From NCBI GenBank assembly GCA_956465555.1, contig OY101119.1:496001-560000 (forward strand): a DNA stretch of 64,000 nucleotides, written 5' to 3'. This DNA comes from Nitzschia sp. pyKryTriq1 (taxonomy: Eukaryota > Bacillariophyta > Bacillariophyceae > Bacillariales > Bacillariaceae). Position numbers and translations under genes: made by a program. Below the pieces are notes generated by a model. The model was not told where the DNA came from. It did not search any database and saw nothing but the letters and a program-made list of their open reading frames with translations. This document shows, in pieces, positions 62,947-64,000 of the stretch (within the stretch, counting starts at the first letter, position 1; the number at the start of each line of letters is the position of its first letter).

Positions 62947-64000
62947 TTATGGATTGTGCTCTTTGTACATTCGATAGTATAGCATCCGACTCCAGTAATC
63001 CATCGGTCCTGGTAAGCAAAAGTGAGACCCATCAAAACTGGCATCGGCTCGGGCAAGAATCATGGGTGACGTATCCAAGATGCCGCCAATCTTGCTCTCT
63101 TTCTGATGTTGGTAGGTGTAGTTTCGGAGTAACTCCATCGCCAATATATTTTGTTCTGGTTGTGATCGGTAATGCCCACCGTACATCGACCAAGCGGCTT
63201 CCATATTGGGAGCCGTCCCTCCAGACAGACTGGAGTTGGTGTCCCAGTCCCCCCTACCGTACAGAAAGTGCCGCACCGACGTTGTGCGAAAAAAGATATG
63301 ATCGAGAGGGATTTTGCGATAGTTTGCACTGACAAAGGCTGCCGCAAGGACCTGACGATATACTTTCCTCCAGGTCCCGTCTTTTATTTTGTCGGGACCG
63401 AGATGATGACCAAAATTCAAAACAAAGTAATCGTCCGGGCTCGCCGCACGGAGAAATTTTGCCAGTTCCAAGTCTTTTGGCATCTTGGTATGCTGCTGAA
63501 TATATATAACGTGCTGTTTTGCTTCGTTTGCCGACATGCCAAAGACGTGTTGAAATTCACATCGCATGGAATGTGCCCACTGTCGAGTCAAACTGTCTCC
63601 GAGCAGGTAAAATTTTCGCCCTCGAATCATTTGTTGTATTTCTGGCTGGTGCATTTGAGAATACGAGAGGATCTTGTATTCGTCAATATCGCTCTCCCAT
63701 ATCCACGGATCGTTAGCTTCCAAAATTCCTGGACTGTTGATGACAGCGCCTTTGGCTTGAGATTCCAGACGAGATTTGCGAGGCTTTTCGTCGCTCAACT
63801 CGTTGGCAGTGTCATTGTTGCAGTTTCCCTGCTTTTCCAGATCAAGACACACTAAATGTTCCGGCGATGGATGAAGAGCTTCTTCGGGACGATACACCCA
63901 CCGCCCTGCCTCTTTGGCTGGAAACTCGGAATTGTGAACGCAAAGTAACAGCTCGATCCCAGTCAGATTCTTGTTCTGACAGGTTAGTACATATTCATGT
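62947..64000 (-). CDS. PC-esterase/TBL-like acyltransferase (5' end outside window)
   Basis: The open frame runs to the window edge, so the 5' end is missing. The visible ~350 codons show a GDSL-type motif (FYLLGDSLTRQW) and a C-terminal DGSHFCLPGPMDYWSRML, which supplies the Asp-x-x-His pair. This is the PC-esterase layout of trichome-birefringence-like proteins and related CAS1-type enzymes, which O-acetylate polysaccharides or sialic acids in the Golgi. An upstream GRWVYRP resembles the family's GxWV start, and ELLLCVHNSEF lies further 5'. An exon boundary near the edge (CTGTCAG at about 63975-63981) is possible. The acceptor is unknown; a cell-surface polysaccharide is inferred. Confidence 0.75.
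   Translation of the reverse strand, partial: HEYVLTCQNKNLTGIELLLCVHNSEFPAKEAGRWVYRPEEALHPSPEHLVCLDLEKQGNCNNDTANELSDEKPRKSRLESQAKGAVINSPGILEANDPWIWESDIDEYKILSYSQMHQPEIQQMIRGRKFYLLGDSLTRQWAHSMRCEFQHVFGMSANEAKQHVIYIQQHTKMPKDLELAKFLRAASPDDYFVLNFGHHLGPDKIKDGTWRKVYRQVLAAAFVSANYRKIPLDHIFFRTTSVRHFLYGRGDWDTNSSLSGGTAPNMEAAWSMYGGHYRSQPEQNILAMELLRNYTYQHQKESKIGGILDTSPMILARADASFDGSHFCLPGPMDYWSRMLYYRMYKEHNP

Noticed and set aside
1-64000. Antibiotic biosynthesis cluster suggested by the DOIS-like and ABM names
   Set aside because: No aminotransferase, glycosyltransferase or other pathway enzyme is nearby, and ABM domains are widespread; only a small sugar/cyclitol locus is proposed.
1-64000. Transposons, virus-derived elements, CRISPR arrays, tRNA and rRNA genes
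   Set aside because: I looked for reverse transcriptase, integrase, transposase and capsid-like motifs, long terminal repeats, spaced repeats and clear tRNA cloverleafs and found none; a covariance-model search was not possible.

Overview
This window looks like nuclear DNA of a photosynthetic stramenopile, most likely a diatom. Genes lie on both strands and carry short GT-AG introns (about 43-330 nt). At least five predicted proteins begin with a signal peptide followed by a Phe-containing motif of the kind that directs diatom proteins into the complex plastid: ribosomal proteins S1 and L15, a SecE-like protein, a PAP/fibrillin protein and a superoxide reductase. I cannot name the species. 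No tRNA, rRNA, CRISPR array or recognisable transposon was seen. Many intergenic gaps hold short GTAC/ACCGGT-rich palindromic tracts that I did not see inside coding exons.

Layout. 0.15-8.3 kb: a carbohydrate-flavoured block. It holds an aldo-keto-reductase-like/2-deoxy-scyllo-inosose-synthase-like fusion (-), a divergent ABM/WrbA/ThuA triple fusion (+), and a SWEET sugar transporter (+). 8.9-16.6 kb: a Rieske oxygenase of the pheophorbide a oxygenase/Tic55 group (-), a low-complexity protein (+), a Golgi-type sulfotransferase-like protein (-) and a Ser-rich protein with internal repeats (-). 17.5-25.1 kb: a superoxide reductase predicted for the thylakoid lumen (-), then three tandem cysteine-rich secreted/GPI-type proteins (+) with plastid ribosomal protein L15 (-) between the second and third. 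25.2-37.2 kb: a class 3 lipase (-) and a 3,019-aa Sec16-like COPII scaffold carrying twenty WW domains (-).

38.5-50.1 kb: a D-lactate-dehydrogenase-like enzyme with a degenerate cyclic-nucleotide-binding-like N terminus (+), a divergent plastid pair S1 (-)/SecE-like (+), two small unidentified proteins, mitochondrial ATP synthase OSCP (+), mitochondrial import protein Tim16/Pam16 (-), an alpha/beta hydrolase with an apparent Cys nucleophile (-), and a PAP/fibrillin protein (+). 50.5-64.0 kb: a CPBP membrane protease (-), sterol C-24 methyltransferase (+), a Kir potassium channel with an inserted Cys/His segment (+), a long double U32-family protein (-), an ankyrin-repeat protein (+) and a PC-esterase/TBL-like acyltransferase running off the right edge (-).

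The candidates for something undescribed are the divergent sugar-cyclase/ThuA fusion pair beside a SWEET transporter, the WW-studded Sec16, and the plastid superoxide reductase. All gene models were read by eye. Splice sites were chosen by GT-AG boundaries, reading-frame continuity and resemblance to protein families.
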